Positions 1-9,303 of a stretch of 64,000 nucleotides of DNA are shown here, piece by piece. The position numbers and the translations under genes were made by a program. The stretch's first letter is position 1, and every line of letters begins with the position of its first letter. This DNA is from Paenibacillus sp. IHBB 10380 (GTDB lineage Bacteria > Bacillota > Bacilli > Paenibacillales > Paenibacillaceae): contig NZ_CP010976.1 in assembly GCF_000949425.1 (NCBI RefSeq), positions 3,844,001-3,908,000 on the forward strand. Reading direction: 5' to 3'. The notes below the pieces were generated by a model, which was not told where the DNA came from, did no database searches, and saw nothing but the letters and a program-made list of their open reading frames with translations.

Positions 1-50
1 AAGAAAATCTTACGAATGCTTAACACATGATTAACGCGTTTGAACAACCT

Positions 51-986
51 CTAATATGTAGCTCTTGGAAGTTGCACTGTAAAGACCGTTTTCTTATATG
101 GTTTGCTATGAAGATGGATTTCCCCACCTAATTGTTCAACCAATCTTTTCGTTATCGTGAGACCGAGTCCGCTTCCCTGAAAAGATTTATTCCTAGAATC
201 TTCGAGTGTATACATTCTTTCAAAGATAAGATCATGATGTTGCTCGTTAATTCCCTTCCCCTGATCCCACACATCAATATATACATAAGTTTCGTCACTT
301 CTTAACGTGATACCAATGACCTTACCATCTGCTCCATATCGGATCGCATTGTCCATTAAATTATTCAATATTCGCTCTAAAGCTTCTTCATTAGCATACG
401 CATATATCAGCGCTTCTGGTATTACAATAGCCGCTTCTAGATTCCTTGAATGGATTAGATCATAGAATGACAGAATACTATTCTTACAAACCGTATTCAT
501 ATTTACACGTGTTAAAGCAAAGTCCTTATCACCAGATTCTAATTTGGCCAAGTCAAAAAATTTGTTGATTAACTTTACAATCTCTTCCGATTTTTGATGA
601 ACAAGTATTAATAAACGTTCCCGCTCTCCATCGTCAAGATTAGGATCATGTAGAATCGTCTCAATCGTTCCAAGAACGACAGTCAAGGGTGTTTTTAGAT
701 CATGAGATACATTAGCTAACATTCTTCTCATCACTAACTCAGTTCTTGTGAAATGAGCTGTTAATTCCTGATTTGAATCAAGTAATGAATTAATAGCTGT
801 AAGTAATAATTGCATGGCTGGATCATATGTAATTCTTAGCAGCTTCTCAGAAGATTTCTGCTCCAAGATATGGTTGATCGTAGTGTAGCTATATTTCAAA
901 TCAGCCGTTCTTCTCTTCGCCGACATGTACTGAAAGACAATGATTATAATCAAAAGAATAATAATACCAATCCAAAGAATAGTCAC
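51..986 (-). CDS. Sensor histidine kinase, YcbM-like
   Basis: Membrane sensor kinase of a two-component system. One N-terminal membrane segment (about residues 4-20) with almost no extracellular loop is followed by a HisKA domain with the phospho-acceptor motif SHDLKTPL (His95), an N-box (LNNLMDNAIRY), a G1 box (DQGKGI) and a G2 box (GSGLGL). The 311-aa length and overall sequence resemble B. subtilis YcbM, a family usually linked to a peptide- or antibiotic-responsive ABC transporter. The start lies 1 nt after the stop of the response regulator, so the two are co-transcribed. The partner transporter, if present, would lie left of the window edge. Intramembrane-type sensing is inferred from the missing sensor domain. 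Confidence 0.93.
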   Translation of the reverse strand: MTILWIGIIILLIIIIVFQYMSAKRRTADLKYSYTTINHILEQKSSEKLLRITYDPAMQLLLTAINSLLDSNQELTAHFTRTELVMRRMLANVSHDLKTPLTVVLGTIETILHDPNLDDGERERLLILVHQKSEEIVKLINKFFDLAKLESGDKDFALTRVNMNTVCKNSILSFYDLIHSRNLEAAIVIPEALIYAYANEEALERILNNLMDNAIRYGADGKVIGITLRSDETYVYIDVWDQGKGINEQHHDLIFERMYTLEDSRNKSFQGSGLGLTITKRLVEQLGGEIHLHSKPYKKTVFTVQLPRATY

Positions 987-987
987 A

Positions 988-1686
988 TCAGAACTCTCCT
1001 AATCGATAACCGATTCCCCACAGGGTTTTAATATATTTGGGCTCAGAGGGAGTATCTTCAATCTTCTCTCTCAATCTACTCATATGGACATTGATGATAT
1101 TCTCATCTCCGTGATAGGGTTCATCCCATATCGTTTGGTAAATATGCTCTTTGGTAAATACCTTCTTGGGGTTAGTCAAGAATAGCTTAAGTATTTGTAA
1201 CTCCTTCGAAGTTAACTTTACTTCTTTCCCGTTCTTGCTAATGGTTAAGTTGTCGAGATCCAACTCTATCTCGTGAATCGTAACTATGTTCGCTCTATGA
1301 TCTGCAGGGACATTGGCATAATAACTTACTCTCCTGAGAGCCGCTTTCACTCTAGCAGAAAGTTCAATCATAGAGAATGGCTTGGCAATGTAGTCGTCTG
1401 CCCCAAAACCAAGACCTAGCGCTTTGTCCACTTCACCATCCTTAGCAGATACGATCAGAATCGGAATCAAACTCTTCTCTCTGATTAGTCTTAAGAAATC
1501 CATACCACTTAGCTTCGGAATCATCAGGTCTAGAAGAATCAAATCGAATGGTTCTTGAGCAAATATTCGTAACGCTTCTTCTCCATCCTTCGCGTGGACG
1601 ACAGAGAATCCTTCTTTCTCCAAGTAATTCACTACCATCTCACCGATGGCAGGTTCATCTTCTACGAGTAATATTGTTGCTGACAT
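988..1686 (-). CDS. OmpR/PhoB-family response regulator, YcbL-like
   Basis: DNA-binding response regulator paired with the kinase that follows it by 1 nt. The receiver domain (about residues 1-120) has the acidic pocket (VEDEP) and the phospho-acceptor Asp53 in LLDLM, with the conserved Lys in IAKPF. The C-terminal winged helix (about 130-230) contains the typical LTSKELQILKLF and HMSRLREKI segments. The 232-aa length is normal. It is divergent from the mannanase gene, with about 160 nt between them that must hold both promoters. Target genes are probably the unseen transporter to the left (inference from the YcbLM family). Confidence 0.94.
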   Translation of the reverse strand: MSATILLVEDEPAIGEMVVNYLEKEGFSVVHAKDGEEALRIFAQEPFDLILLDLMIPKLSGMDFLRLIREKSLIPILIVSAKDGEVDKALGLGFGADDYIAKPFSMIELSARVKAALRRVSYYANVPADHRANIVTIHEIELDLDNLTISKNGKEVKLTSKELQILKLFLTNPKKVFTKEHIYQTIWDEPYHGDENIINVHMSRLREKIEDTPSEPKYIKTLWGIGYRLGEF

Positions 1687-1861
1687 CTTGTCTCTTCACC
1701 CACCCATCTTGTTGTTATATCCATGATTGTATCTTAATTTGTTTACAATATCATCCTAATCATTCTCATCAACTTGCTATGCCATCTGCATGGATGAATA
1801 ATCTATTTACTAGGGATAAGCAGGCATTTATGATTAATGCAATAGGAGTGTGAGGATCGAC

Positions 1862-3292
1862 ATGAAGAAAACGTTCATCATTACAGTAGCTTCAATTATG
1901 ACTTTAGTAGCCATTACAATATGGTTCTTCGTTAACCAAGAGCAGCCTATCTACACTTTCGAAGCAGAAAACGGTATCCTGCAAGGAGTTACTACAAGTC
2001 AAGAGGTCACTGGATTCTCTGGAAGCGGATACGTGACAGGGTTTGATCAATCTGAGAATTCTTTATCTATGACTATCACAGCACCCAAAGAAGATATGTA
2101 TCAATTATGGACTGGATATAACGGACCGCATGGGAATAAAAACAGCAGATTGATGCTAAACGATCAGCCGTTTGGTGAAGTGAAATTCCCTCCTACCTTA
2201 ACCTTCTCCGAGATTAACTACGGTAGAGTGAAATTAAATAAAGGAGCTAACCAGCTCAAATTCACAATGGGCTGGGGATGGTACGATATTGATTATGTCA
2301 AAATCCAAAGCGCTCCCTCCAGAGAGGATCATCAAATAGAGAATACGTTAGTTAGCCCTAACGCCTCAGAGGAAGCACTTAGTTTACATCGGTTTTTAGT
2401 GGATCAATATGGTGAATCCATTTTATCGGGACAACAAACACTCCTCCATGCGTTAGAGATCCAAGAAAAGTACGGTAAACTTCCTGCTATGGTTGGATTC
2501 GATCTGATTGAATACTCACCCACTCGCGTTCAGCGCGGATCGGATTCGAAGGAAGTCGAGAATATATTTCAGTGGCACGATCTTGGGGGGATAACGACTC
2601 TTGCTTGGCACTGGAATGCTCCTACAGATCTGATCGACACCGATGAACAGCCTTGGTATAGAGGCTTCTATACTGAAGGAACCACATTCGATATTGAGAA
2701 GGCACTAGCTAACCCAGATTCAGAACAATATCAGCTTCTTCTTAGTGACATAGATGCCATTGCGAAGCAACTTAAGCGTCTACAGGATGCCCATATTCCA
2801 GTTCTTTGGAGACCCCTACATGAGGCAGAGGGTGAATGGTTCTGGTGGGGGGCGAAAGGTCCAGAACCGGCCAAGAAACTGTATCGTCTACTATATGACC
2901 GTTTGACCAACGTCCATCACATCAATAACTTAATCTGGATCTGGAATTCAGAATCACCTGAATGGTATCCAGGAGATGATGTAGTGGATATTGTGAGTGT
3001 TGATTCCTATCCACCCGCTGGTGATTACAGTCCCATCGATAATCGCTACGATAATCTCGTAGAGCTTGTCCAGGATCGTAAGCTTGTAGCCTTAACGGAG
3101 AATGGCCCCATCCCCGATCCAGATCTCCTTCAGGACTATCAGACTCATTGGAGCTGGTTCTGTACATGGGGTGAACACTTCATTCAAGATGGCTTACAGA
3201 ACAGCCAAGAGCATATCCAGCAAATCTATGATCATCCCTATGTTCTCACTTTGGATGAACTCCCAGATTGGAAGACTTCCCGTTTCCCTTAA
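1862..3292 (+). CDS. Secreted GH26 beta-mannanase with CBM35-like module
   Basis: Extracellular or membrane-anchored endo-beta-1,4-mannanase. An N-terminal hydrophobic segment (signal peptide or anchor) is followed by a beta-sandwich carbohydrate-binding module of CBM35 type (starting at YTFEAENGI, about 110 residues) and a GH26 catalytic barrel. The acid/base Glu is in the motif WRPLHEAEGEWFWW (about residue 321) and the nucleophile in LTENG (about residue 413). I start at the ATG at 1862 because GTGAGG lies about 6 nt upstream; a GTG at 1850 would sit right on top of its Shine-Dalgarno sequence. It is monocistronic and closed by a strong hairpin. It fits the plant and fungal polymer-degrading profile shown by the chitinases further along. 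Confidence 0.92.
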   Translation: MKKTFIITVASIMTLVAITIWFFVNQEQPIYTFEAENGILQGVTTSQEVTGFSGSGYVTGFDQSENSLSMTITAPKEDMYQLWTGYNGPHGNKNSRLMLNDQPFGEVKFPPTLTFSEINYGRVKLNKGANQLKFTMGWGWYDIDYVKIQSAPSREDHQIENTLVSPNASEEALSLHRFLVDQYGESILSGQQTLLHALEIQEKYGKLPAMVGFDLIEYSPTRVQRGSDSKEVENIFQWHDLGGITTLAWHWNAPTDLIDTDEQPWYRGFYTEGTTFDIEKALANPDSEQYQLLLSDIDAIAKQLKRLQDAHIPVLWRPLHEAEGEWFWWGAKGPEPAKKLYRLLYDRLTNVHHINNLIWIWNSESPEWYPGDDVVDIVSVDSYPPAGDYSPIDNRYDNLVELVQDRKLVALTENGPIPDPDLLQDYQTHWSWFCTWGEHFIQDGLQNSQEHIQQIYDHPYVLTLDELPDWKTSRFP

Positions 3293-3318
3293 CTTGAGCT
3301 AGTTCTCTTCTATAAAAA

Positions 3319-3347
3319 ATGACCATCAGGATCATCCTGATGGTCAT
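3319..3347. terminator. Bidirectional terminator between mannanase and convergent gene
   Basis: Near-perfect hairpin with arms AATGACCATCAGGA / TCCTGATGGTCATT. It is preceded by an A-run and followed by TCCTTG, and sits between two convergent genes. Confidence 0.85.
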
Positions 3348-3379
3348 TCCTTGAGTTGCTATATTGGCAACTGGTAATA

Positions 3380-4111
3380 TTAATTTCCAGTCGTAGTAAC
3401 CGTTACAGGTGACCATTCCGCAATCACAGTCTGTCCGTGAACGGATACACTGCCTTGTGGAGACAGGTCCTTCTCTGTCATAATGCCCAGTGCGATGGTG
3501 AATTGATTCAATTTCATCGGTATATTCTGCTCACGTCTAATCTCTACACCATTCAAATAAAATACAGCTTCATCGTTAGCTCGATTATACGTAATCTTAT
3601 AGGTGTTAAATTCACGTGGTTTGAAATTCGTATCTTCTTTAAAAATACAGAAGTACCTTGTCTTATCTGATGGAGGAACTTCAACACCCGGAAATGGAAG
3701 AATGCCAAAGACGCTTGCGTATTTGTCATTACCCGCAAAGAAATCTAGCGCGGCTCCGGTTGTGAAATCAAGCAGATTCAGCGAGACATAACCATCATAT
3801 AAATCCCCTGGCGTCGTATTCTGCGAACGAGCACGGATCTGAAGCTCAAAACTAACTTCCCCTTCCTCAGGGACCTCTACAGAATCAACGGAGTAATACA
3901 TGTGTTTAGCATTATCTAGAATTTGAATTTGGTTATGTTGCCGGCTTAAAGGCGCACGAACATATAAGATACCGTTACGTACAATAACCACGGCATCTGG
4001 TTCACGATATTCCCAGAACGTTCCGTCTGGCAACGGAAATCCACCTATTTTCCAAACATGCCCTTCCGATAATATCGTATGAAAATCTCCAAATATCCGT
4101 TGTTGTTCCAT
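3380..4111 (-). CDS. Uncharacterised protein, possible concanavalin-like beta-sandwich
   Basis: About 243 residues without signal peptide or membrane segment. I do not recognise a catalytic motif. The sequence alternates beta-strand-like segments with motifs such as WKIGGFPLPDGTFWEYREPD, DGYVSLNLLDF and YKITYNRANDEAVFYLNGVEI, which look like a concanavalin A-like lectin/glucanase sandwich (a DUF6081-type annotation is possible). I prefer the ATG at 4111, preceded by GAGGG at 7 nt, over the ORF's first ATG at 4132. Seven to thirty nt separate it from the UbiA gene upstream, so the pair probably forms an operon. The function in relation to the prenyltransferase is unknown. Confidence 0.75.
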   Translation of the reverse strand: MEQQRIFGDFHTILSEGHVWKIGGFPLPDGTFWEYREPDAVVIVRNGILYVRAPLSRQHNQIQILDNAKHMYYSVDSVEVPEEGEVSFELQIRARSQNTTPGDLYDGYVSLNLLDFTTGAALDFFAGNDKYASVFGILPFPGVEVPPSDKTRYFCIFKEDTNFKPREFNTYKITYNRANDEAVFYLNGVEIRREQNIPMKLNQFTIALGIMTEKDLSPQGSVSVHGQTVIAEWSPVTVTTTGN

Positions 4112-4139
4112 CTCTAATCCCTCTTCTTTCATTATATAT

Positions 4140-5090
4140 TTAGATGAATCCTTGAATAATCATGATCACGATAAGTACCATTCCGAAACGAAGCGTTGTC
4201 TTCACGGAATTGCCCATCAAAGGTAAATAAGCTTGCGAGGGGTTCTGCTCCTTCAGCCTACCGTATACCCGATACAGCGGAATGAACGTGAGGAACGCAA
4301 TAATAGCGTAGTAAGGAAGCGCCCCACCGAACATGCAAACCACAAGCGAGATTGCGGCGAGTAATAATAGAAGTCGTGAGAAGCGAAGCGCTTTGGATTC
4401 ACCCCACACAACGATTAGCGTATTTTTACCAGCCTGACGATCTAATCTCCAATGTAAAAAATGATGATTGAACAAAATAAGTGTCGTCAGCAGTCCAATG
4501 GGTAAAGATAGTAGTAACGCCCGAATATCCATATGTGACGTCTGTACATAATAAGCTCCCATAACAGGTAATAAACCAAAAGAAAGAAAAATAGCAACCT
4601 CACTGAATCCTTTGCCTCGATATCCAAGTCTCAGTGGAGGGGCAACATAGAAATAAGCGATCATTCCTCCAAGTAAACCTAGAATTAATGCCCACCAACC
4701 ACTATATAGGCTAAGAATAATACCTGATAGTAAGGCAATTCCGAATAGGCTCCACGTCACAACTGTAAAAGTACGTAGACTCCATGTCCCATTCGTCAGA
4801 AATCCAGAGTGGCTGGTGATCGCATCCACCTCTTCCTCCACTGCCGTGTCGGCCCCATTCTTATAGTCCCATAAATCATTTATCATATTAGAAAAAAGAT
4901 GGGCTACCGCCGATCCAATTAACGTTAAAATAAATAATCCAATGTGAAACACGTCATTCCATACGAATGCCCCTAGCGCTCCTAGTGCAACTGGAATGAG
5001 CATGACAAGAATAATTGAAGCTCGTGATGCCTTCATAAATTGTCTAAACTTGTCCACTACATAACCCTCCTGTTCTCTAAATCTCTTCAT
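4140..5090 (-). CDS. UbiA-family membrane prenyltransferase (MenA-like)
   Basis: Integral membrane prenyltransferase with about 8-9 hydrophobic segments. The first Asp-rich motif reads NDLWDYKNGAD and the second lies in WRLDRQAGKNTL; both bind the Mg-diphosphate of the isoprenoid donor. The family includes 1,4-dihydroxy-2-naphthoate prenyltransferase (MenA, menaquinone), but no other menaquinone gene is near and the acceptor cannot be told from sequence. It starts with ATG at 5090 and is divergent from the PHP gene. It is co-directional with the unknown beta-sandwich protein downstream. Confidence 0.9.
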   Translation of the reverse strand: MKRFREQEGYVVDKFRQFMKASRASIILVMLIPVALGALGAFVWNDVFHIGLFILTLIGSAVAHLFSNMINDLWDYKNGADTAVEEEVDAITSHSGFLTNGTWSLRTFTVVTWSLFGIALLSGIILSLYSGWWALILGLLGGMIAYFYVAPPLRLGYRGKGFSEVAIFLSFGLLPVMGAYYVQTSHMDIRALLLSLPIGLLTTLILFNHHFLHWRLDRQAGKNTLIVVWGESKALRFSRLLLLLAAISLVVCMFGGALPYYAIIAFLTFIPLYRVYGRLKEQNPSQAYLPLMGNSVKTTLRFGMVLIVIMIIQGFI

Positions 5091-5242
5091 TTAAAGAATA
5101 TCATATCTTGTAGGATAGTGTCACATATGTGGAGCTAGTTTAATGTTCCGCTTATTTAACATGTCTTTTACAATTGTCTGAGTTAGAGCTAACGGTTGAT
5201 CGATATAATGAATGAAGTGTTACAACTAAAGGAGGCTACGCA

Positions 5243-6265
5243 TTGAAAATTGATTTTCACTTTCATCTAGAAGAAGGAGCTTATTCTCTGTCATGGCTTA
5301 ACCGTACAGGGTTAGCGCTAGAACAGACCTCTCGAAATCATTCGAGTCATACGGATTGTGAATCCCGTGCTTGGATTGAACATATCACAAGAAGTCTCTC
5401 CCGTAGAATGAAAGAAGGCTGTTACTCAGAGGATTGGATTACAAGATATCTAGAACAAGGTCGTAAGAAGGGGATCACCAAATTCGGTGTTGTCGATCAT
5501 TTATATCGCTTCCAGGAGTTTAAAAGCTACTATGAAGAATTCATGCGATTAGATGACAGTCCATTAGGAAAAGTGCAACGGCAATGGTTAGATAGGGTAT
5601 GTACTTACTCAATAGAAGATTACTTATCCGGAACGCGGAATGCAGCGAGGTTCTATGAGGAACTATCTATTGGTATTGAGGCAGACTACTTCCCTGGTAG
5701 TCAAGAGAAACTTAAAACCCTTCTTGCCCCTTATCAGCTTGATTATGTCATCGGCTCTGTTCATTTTTACGAGGGCTGGAAATTCGATAATCCTGATACG
5801 CAGAGTCAATTTGAAACTTATGATCTTGATTCACTCTATAAGCAACATTATCAAACCGTGATTGAAGCCATACACAGTGGACTTTTTCAATTCATGGCGC
5901 ATTTGGATCATATAAAGGTGCTCGGTCATCGTCCTACAGTAGATGAACTAACCGTTCACTATAACGATGTCGCTGCTGCCCTTGCTATTGCCGATGTCGC
6001 TACAGAAGTAAATACAGGGTTAGCCTATCGCTATCCAGCAAAGGAAATAAGCCCGAGTGCTTCATTTTTATCTATTCTAAAGGATTATGAAGTGCCCATC
6101 ACACTCTCATCCGATGCGCATTTTCCAGATGAATTAGGCACGATGCTAGATGATGCCATCCAACTCGCTAAAGAGACTGGCTATGAAGAAATCGTTTATT
6201 TCAAAAATAAACAACGACTCGTTATCCCCTTATATTCTTCTGCAAACATCCCCGTGTTAGCCTAG
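5243..6265 (+). CDS. PHP-domain metal-dependent hydrolase (HisK-like)
   Basis: Member of the polymerase and histidinol phosphatase (PHP) superfamily, 340 aa. The N-terminal metal-binding motif is DFHFHLEEG. Further metal ligands appear in GVVDHLYRF, IGIEADYFPG, IGSVHFYEGW, FMAHLDHIK and LSSDAHFPDELG, which covers the full PHP set, so the enzyme is probably active. The substrate is not determined; histidinol phosphatase-like activity is possible but no his gene is adjacent. The start is TTG at 5243, supported by AAAGGAGG 7 nt upstream. A strong terminator follows. Confidence 0.9.
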   Translation: MKIDFHFHLEEGAYSLSWLNRTGLALEQTSRNHSSHTDCESRAWIEHITRSLSRRMKEGCYSEDWITRYLEQGRKKGITKFGVVDHLYRFQEFKSYYEEFMRLDDSPLGKVQRQWLDRVCTYSIEDYLSGTRNAARFYEELSIGIEADYFPGSQEKLKTLLAPYQLDYVIGSVHFYEGWKFDNPDTQSQFETYDLDSLYKQHYQTVIEAIHSGLFQFMAHLDHIKVLGHRPTVDELTVHYNDVAAALAIADVATEVNTGLAYRYPAKEISPSASFLSILKDYEVPITLSSDAHFPDELGTMLDDAIQLAKETGYEEIVYFKNKQRLVIPLYSSANIPVLA

Positions 6266-6329
6266 CACCTAGCATAATAAAAGCTTACTATCCTTAGATA
6301 ATTCCATCATCCTTTTCCTAAAAGCACAC

Positions 6330-6364
6330 AGATCCCCTATGTACGATAGTAGGGGATCTTTCAT
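6330..6364 (+). terminator. Rho-independent terminator after PHP gene
   Basis: Perfect 10-bp stem AGATCCCCTA / TAGGGGATCT with a 10-nt loop, followed by TTTCATT. Confidence 0.85.
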
Positions 6365-6401
6365 TGGATCATGTATTCATATAATATCCTTAACCTCACA
6401 A

Positions 6402-6424
6402 AAAAGCCGCCTTAAAGGCGACTT
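6402..6424 (-). terminator. Terminator of the 69-aa gene
   Basis: On the minus strand the stem GTCGCCTT / AAGGCGGC is followed directly by TTTTTT, just past the stop of the small gene. Confidence 0.8.
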
Positions 6425-6433
6425 GTGGGAGAG

Positions 6434-6643
6434 TTATTCAAGTTCTTTTGCAGGATCTTGTTTGGATGAATTCTTAACTTTAATATAGGTAATATTGCAC
6501 AGATTAAACGTGTAATCTTCGTAAGTAACCCAGCCCTTTTGCTTTTCCGTCAGTAACTTAATCAACTTGTCAGGATCATTTGTTCTAATGATTACGCTGT
6601 GTTCATTACCGAAGAATATGCTAACCTTTCTCTCATCAGCCAC
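6434..6643 (-). CDS. Small conserved-looking protein of unknown function
   Basis: 69 residues, basic N-terminus, no membrane segment or cysteine cluster. The start is GTG at 6643, with an excellent GGAGGTGG Shine-Dalgarno 6 nt away, and it has its own terminator, so it is a real gene. It reads beta-rich (KVSIFFGNEHSVIIRT, YTFNLCNITYIKVKN), similar in feel to small phage/firmicute cytosolic DUFs, but I cannot assign a family. It is monocistronic. Confidence 0.75.
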   Translation of the reverse strand: MADERKVSIFFGNEHSVIIRTNDPDKLIKLLTEKQKGWVTYEDYTFNLCNITYIKVKNSSKQDPAKELE

Positions 6644-6752
6644 TGTATACCACCTCCATTACTCTCTCATTTCGACGTGATACAGCTAATTCCTTTATTG
6701 GATACTGTCTGGAGAACCATCAAGTTTTTTATCATTTTACAGATTTGATGGA

Positions 6753-8165
6753 TCACAAAGTCCGCGCCAATGCCGTCAATCGCTGCATGCCTTCACGTAG
6801 TAATACCTCATTAGCAAAGGAGTAACTGAGGCGTATCCATGACTTCAGCTCCCCCAGTGGATCACATATCTCACCAGGAACAAAGGAGATCGAATGCTCT
6901 ATACTTTTTCTGAAAAGCGCTTCCGCTGAGAGCTGATCCGGCAGTTTGACCCACAGATTCAGCCCCCCTTTTGGAGCCGTCCATTCCCAACCTGCCATCA
7001 ACAATTCTTCCTCCATAATCTCTTTATGAACCTGTAGTGCAATTCGCAGCTTGCCGAGATGCTGCTGAAGTCGTGGTGAGGTGTAATAATGTAGAAAAAT
7101 TTTCTGATTGAGCAACGGAGTACCATTATCCGCTAGCGATTTGGCCGTAATCAACCGCTCCATGAACGGAAAGCGGCAGGCCACTGCACAGATCCGTAAG
7201 CCTGGAGCAACATACTTGCTGAAGCTGCTGATATATATCACCCAGCCCTCTGTATCATAGGCGAAAAAAGGCAGCGGTGGCTTCTTACCAAAATATATAT
7301 CCCTGAATGGATCATCCTCCACCAGCAGACAGCGGTAGCGCTCCGCCAGCTCCACCAACAATTTGCGCTGCCACGCTGGTACCGTATATCCGGTTGGATT
7401 ATGGTGAGTCGGATTCATATAGAACATACGAGGCTTATGCTTCGCCATCAGAGCTTCCACTTCATCTAGATCATATCCGCTTGGAGTGATATTCACAGGA
7501 ATAAGCCTCGCACCTTCAAGGCGAAAAATATCCATAGCAACACCGAAAGTCGGCCGCTCCACAAGCACCGTGTCCATGGGTCCTAGCATAATTTTGGCTA
7601 TCAGATTAATAGCCTGCTGTGCTCCTGAAGTGATCAGCAATTCCTCTGCTGATAGCTGTAGCCGATGATGCTCCCTGAAATGTCGGCTCAGCGACTCCCG
7701 GAGCTCATCATCACCCTGTACAGTGGAATAGGTACCCATTACCTTCGGATACAGATCGAACACTTTCTTAACATAGTCCGATAAATACAGGTTCGGCAGT
7801 AGATTGGGATCAATCAATGCCTGTGAGAACTGGTACTTAACTGGGTTACGCTGTATATCGGAAAGCGAGTTGGAGAGCAAATACGAAGAAACTACGGCGC
7901 CTTCTTCAACATCTTCGTAACATACGCTTTCCGCCGACACGTAATAGCCGGATTTATCCTTTACATAAACTTTGCCATCTTCAGTCAACCGTCTATATGC
8001 CTTAAACACCGTCAGCCGATGCACTTTAATTTCTTCAGCAAGCAGCCGAATGGACGGCAGTTTATCATGCGCTTTCCACTCCCCCCGCTCCATGCGGTTC
8101 AAAACCAACTCATACACTTGCCGGAATAAGGGATGACTCTGCTCAGCTCCCGCCACTTTTTTCAT
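6753..8165 (-). CDS. MocR/PdxR-type regulator (GntR HTH fused to aminotransferase fold)
   Basis: Transcription factor of 470 aa. Residues 1-80 form a GntR winged helix (KLPSIRLLAEEIKVHRLTV). Residues about 110-465 form a fold-type I aminotransferase domain with NPTHHNPTGYT and the PLP-binding Lys in SSFSKYVAPGLR. MocR proteins use PLP as a co-effector and commonly control a divergently oriented gene; here that is the EamA/DMT transporter. The start ATG at 8165 leaves a 159-nt intergenic region carrying a direct repeat suited to MocR binding. The effector may be an amino acid or amine exported by the transporter (inference). Confidence 0.94.
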   Translation of the reverse strand: MKKVAGAEQSHPLFRQVYELVLNRMERGEWKAHDKLPSIRLLAEEIKVHRLTVFKAYRRLTEDGKVYVKDKSGYYVSAESVCYEDVEEGAVVSSYLLSNSLSDIQRNPVKYQFSQALIDPNLLPNLYLSDYVKKVFDLYPKVMGTYSTVQGDDELRESLSRHFREHHRLQLSAEELLITSGAQQAINLIAKIMLGPMDTVLVERPTFGVAMDIFRLEGARLIPVNITPSGYDLDEVEALMAKHKPRMFYMNPTHHNPTGYTVPAWQRKLLVELAERYRCLLVEDDPFRDIYFGKKPPLPFFAYDTEGWVIYISSFSKYVAPGLRICAVACRFPFMERLITAKSLADNGTPLLNQKIFLHYYTSPRLQQHLGKLRIALQVHKEIMEEELLMAGWEWTAPKGGLNLWVKLPDQLSAEALFRKSIEHSISFVPGEICDPLGELKSWIRLSYSFANEVLLREGMQRLTALARTL

Positions 8166-8220
8166 ACAGACACAACTCCTCTCTTGAACAGCTATTTACA
8201 GTATTGTACACGATTTCCGG

Positions 8221-8252
8221 TATGATCTGTTCTACGGTGTATAATCTGTTCT
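8221..8252. promoter_or_regulatory. Direct repeat, candidate MocR operator overlapping a -10 box
   Basis: TATGATCTGTTCT (8221-8233) and TATAATCTGTTCT (8240-8252) match at 12 of 13 positions with a 19-bp period, about two helical turns. The second copy contains TATAAT, a likely -10 for the transporter gene, with a poor -35 (activator-dependent type). MocR/GabR proteins are known to bind direct repeats. The functional role is inferred. Confidence 0.6.
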
Positions 8253-8324
8253 GTTACCTAGCCTATATGATTAACGAAGTGATCAAAGCACCACGGTTGC
8301 AACACATCTAAAGGGGAAATGAAC

Positions 8325-9251
8325 ATGATTCTTTTGGCTTATGCTCTTGTATGTCTTATATTTGGTACAACCTTTTTGGCGATCAAAATCGGTGTGGATG
8401 CCGGTGCGCCACCCTTCCTCTCTGCGGGACTGCGGTTTTTTCTGGCGGGCACTATTCTGTTCCTGTGGATGGTGTGGAAACGCAAGGCTAGCTTCTCTCT
8501 GCTGCTACGCAAAGAAATGCTGTTCACCGGGGCTGCGCTGACATTTGGAACCTTCTCTGCCCTGTATTGGGCTGAACAATATGTATCTTCGGGACTCGCC
8601 GCGGTGCTATCGGCTACCGGGCCAATCATGATTTTGCTCATGCAGACCGCTTTTCTTCGTCAAAAAGCCCCTTTACATTCAATATATGGTGGCATTATCG
8701 GTTTCATAGGTGTGCTGCTACTGGTTCTACCGAACCTTTCAATGGATATTTCTCCACTATGGCTCATCGGCTGCGCCGTCGTTCTGATCGGGGAATGCTG
8801 CTACGCAGCTGGAGCAATCTATTCCAAAAAAGTAATTACTAGCCTGTCTGACGTCTCACCCATCGCACTAAATGCGGCACAAATGATGTATGGTGGAGCG
8901 TTGCTGTTCATTCTATCTTTGGCTACTGAAGATGTGCAACTCGAATTTCTTTTCTCTTTCCAAACAGCCGGTTCACTGCTCTATCTAACCGTAATCGGCT
9001 CCATGGTCGGGCACACCTTGTTCTACTGGCTCGTAGCCAAAACGAATCCCGTCTTCCCCTCAACCTGGCTCTATATTTCTCCTCCAATTGCCGTCGGCGT
9101 AGGCTTCCTATTTTACAATGAGACTGTCTCTTGGGTAACGATTCTTGGTGTGGTTACCATCATTGCCGGTACCGTGCTTGTGAATACGAGCGCATTGAAG
9201 CAATTAATACTAAAACGACAACTTAGAGCCGATTCATTCACAAAAATCTGA
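8325..9251 (+). CDS. EamA/DMT-family exporter
   Basis: Ten-segment drug/metabolite transporter, about 308 aa, with the two EamA repeats (about residues 5-135 and 150-290) and typical sequences FGTTFLAIKIG, LRFFLAG, SATGPI and YISPPIAVGVGFLFYNE. It probably exports a small amine or amino-acid-like solute. I choose the second ATG (8325), because AAGGGG lies 8 nt upstream of it and only 2 nt upstream of the ATG at 8319. It is divergent from the MocR regulator that probably controls it, and ends at a strong hairpin. Confidence 0.92.
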   Translation: MILLAYALVCLIFGTTFLAIKIGVDAGAPPFLSAGLRFFLAGTILFLWMVWKRKASFSLLLRKEMLFTGAALTFGTFSALYWAEQYVSSGLAAVLSATGPIMILLMQTAFLRQKAPLHSIYGGIIGFIGVLLLVLPNLSMDISPLWLIGCAVVLIGECCYAAGAIYSKKVITSLSDVSPIALNAAQMMYGGALLFILSLATEDVQLEFLFSFQTAGSLLYLTVIGSMVGHTLFYWLVAKTNPVFPSTWLYISPPIAVGVGFLFYNETVSWVTILGVVTIIAGTVLVNTSALKQLILKRQLRADSFTKI

Positions 9252-9303
9252 TATAGCACATACGCCTAGTCTAGTCCGATCAGGCAAGAGTAGTTTCAAA
9301 ATA

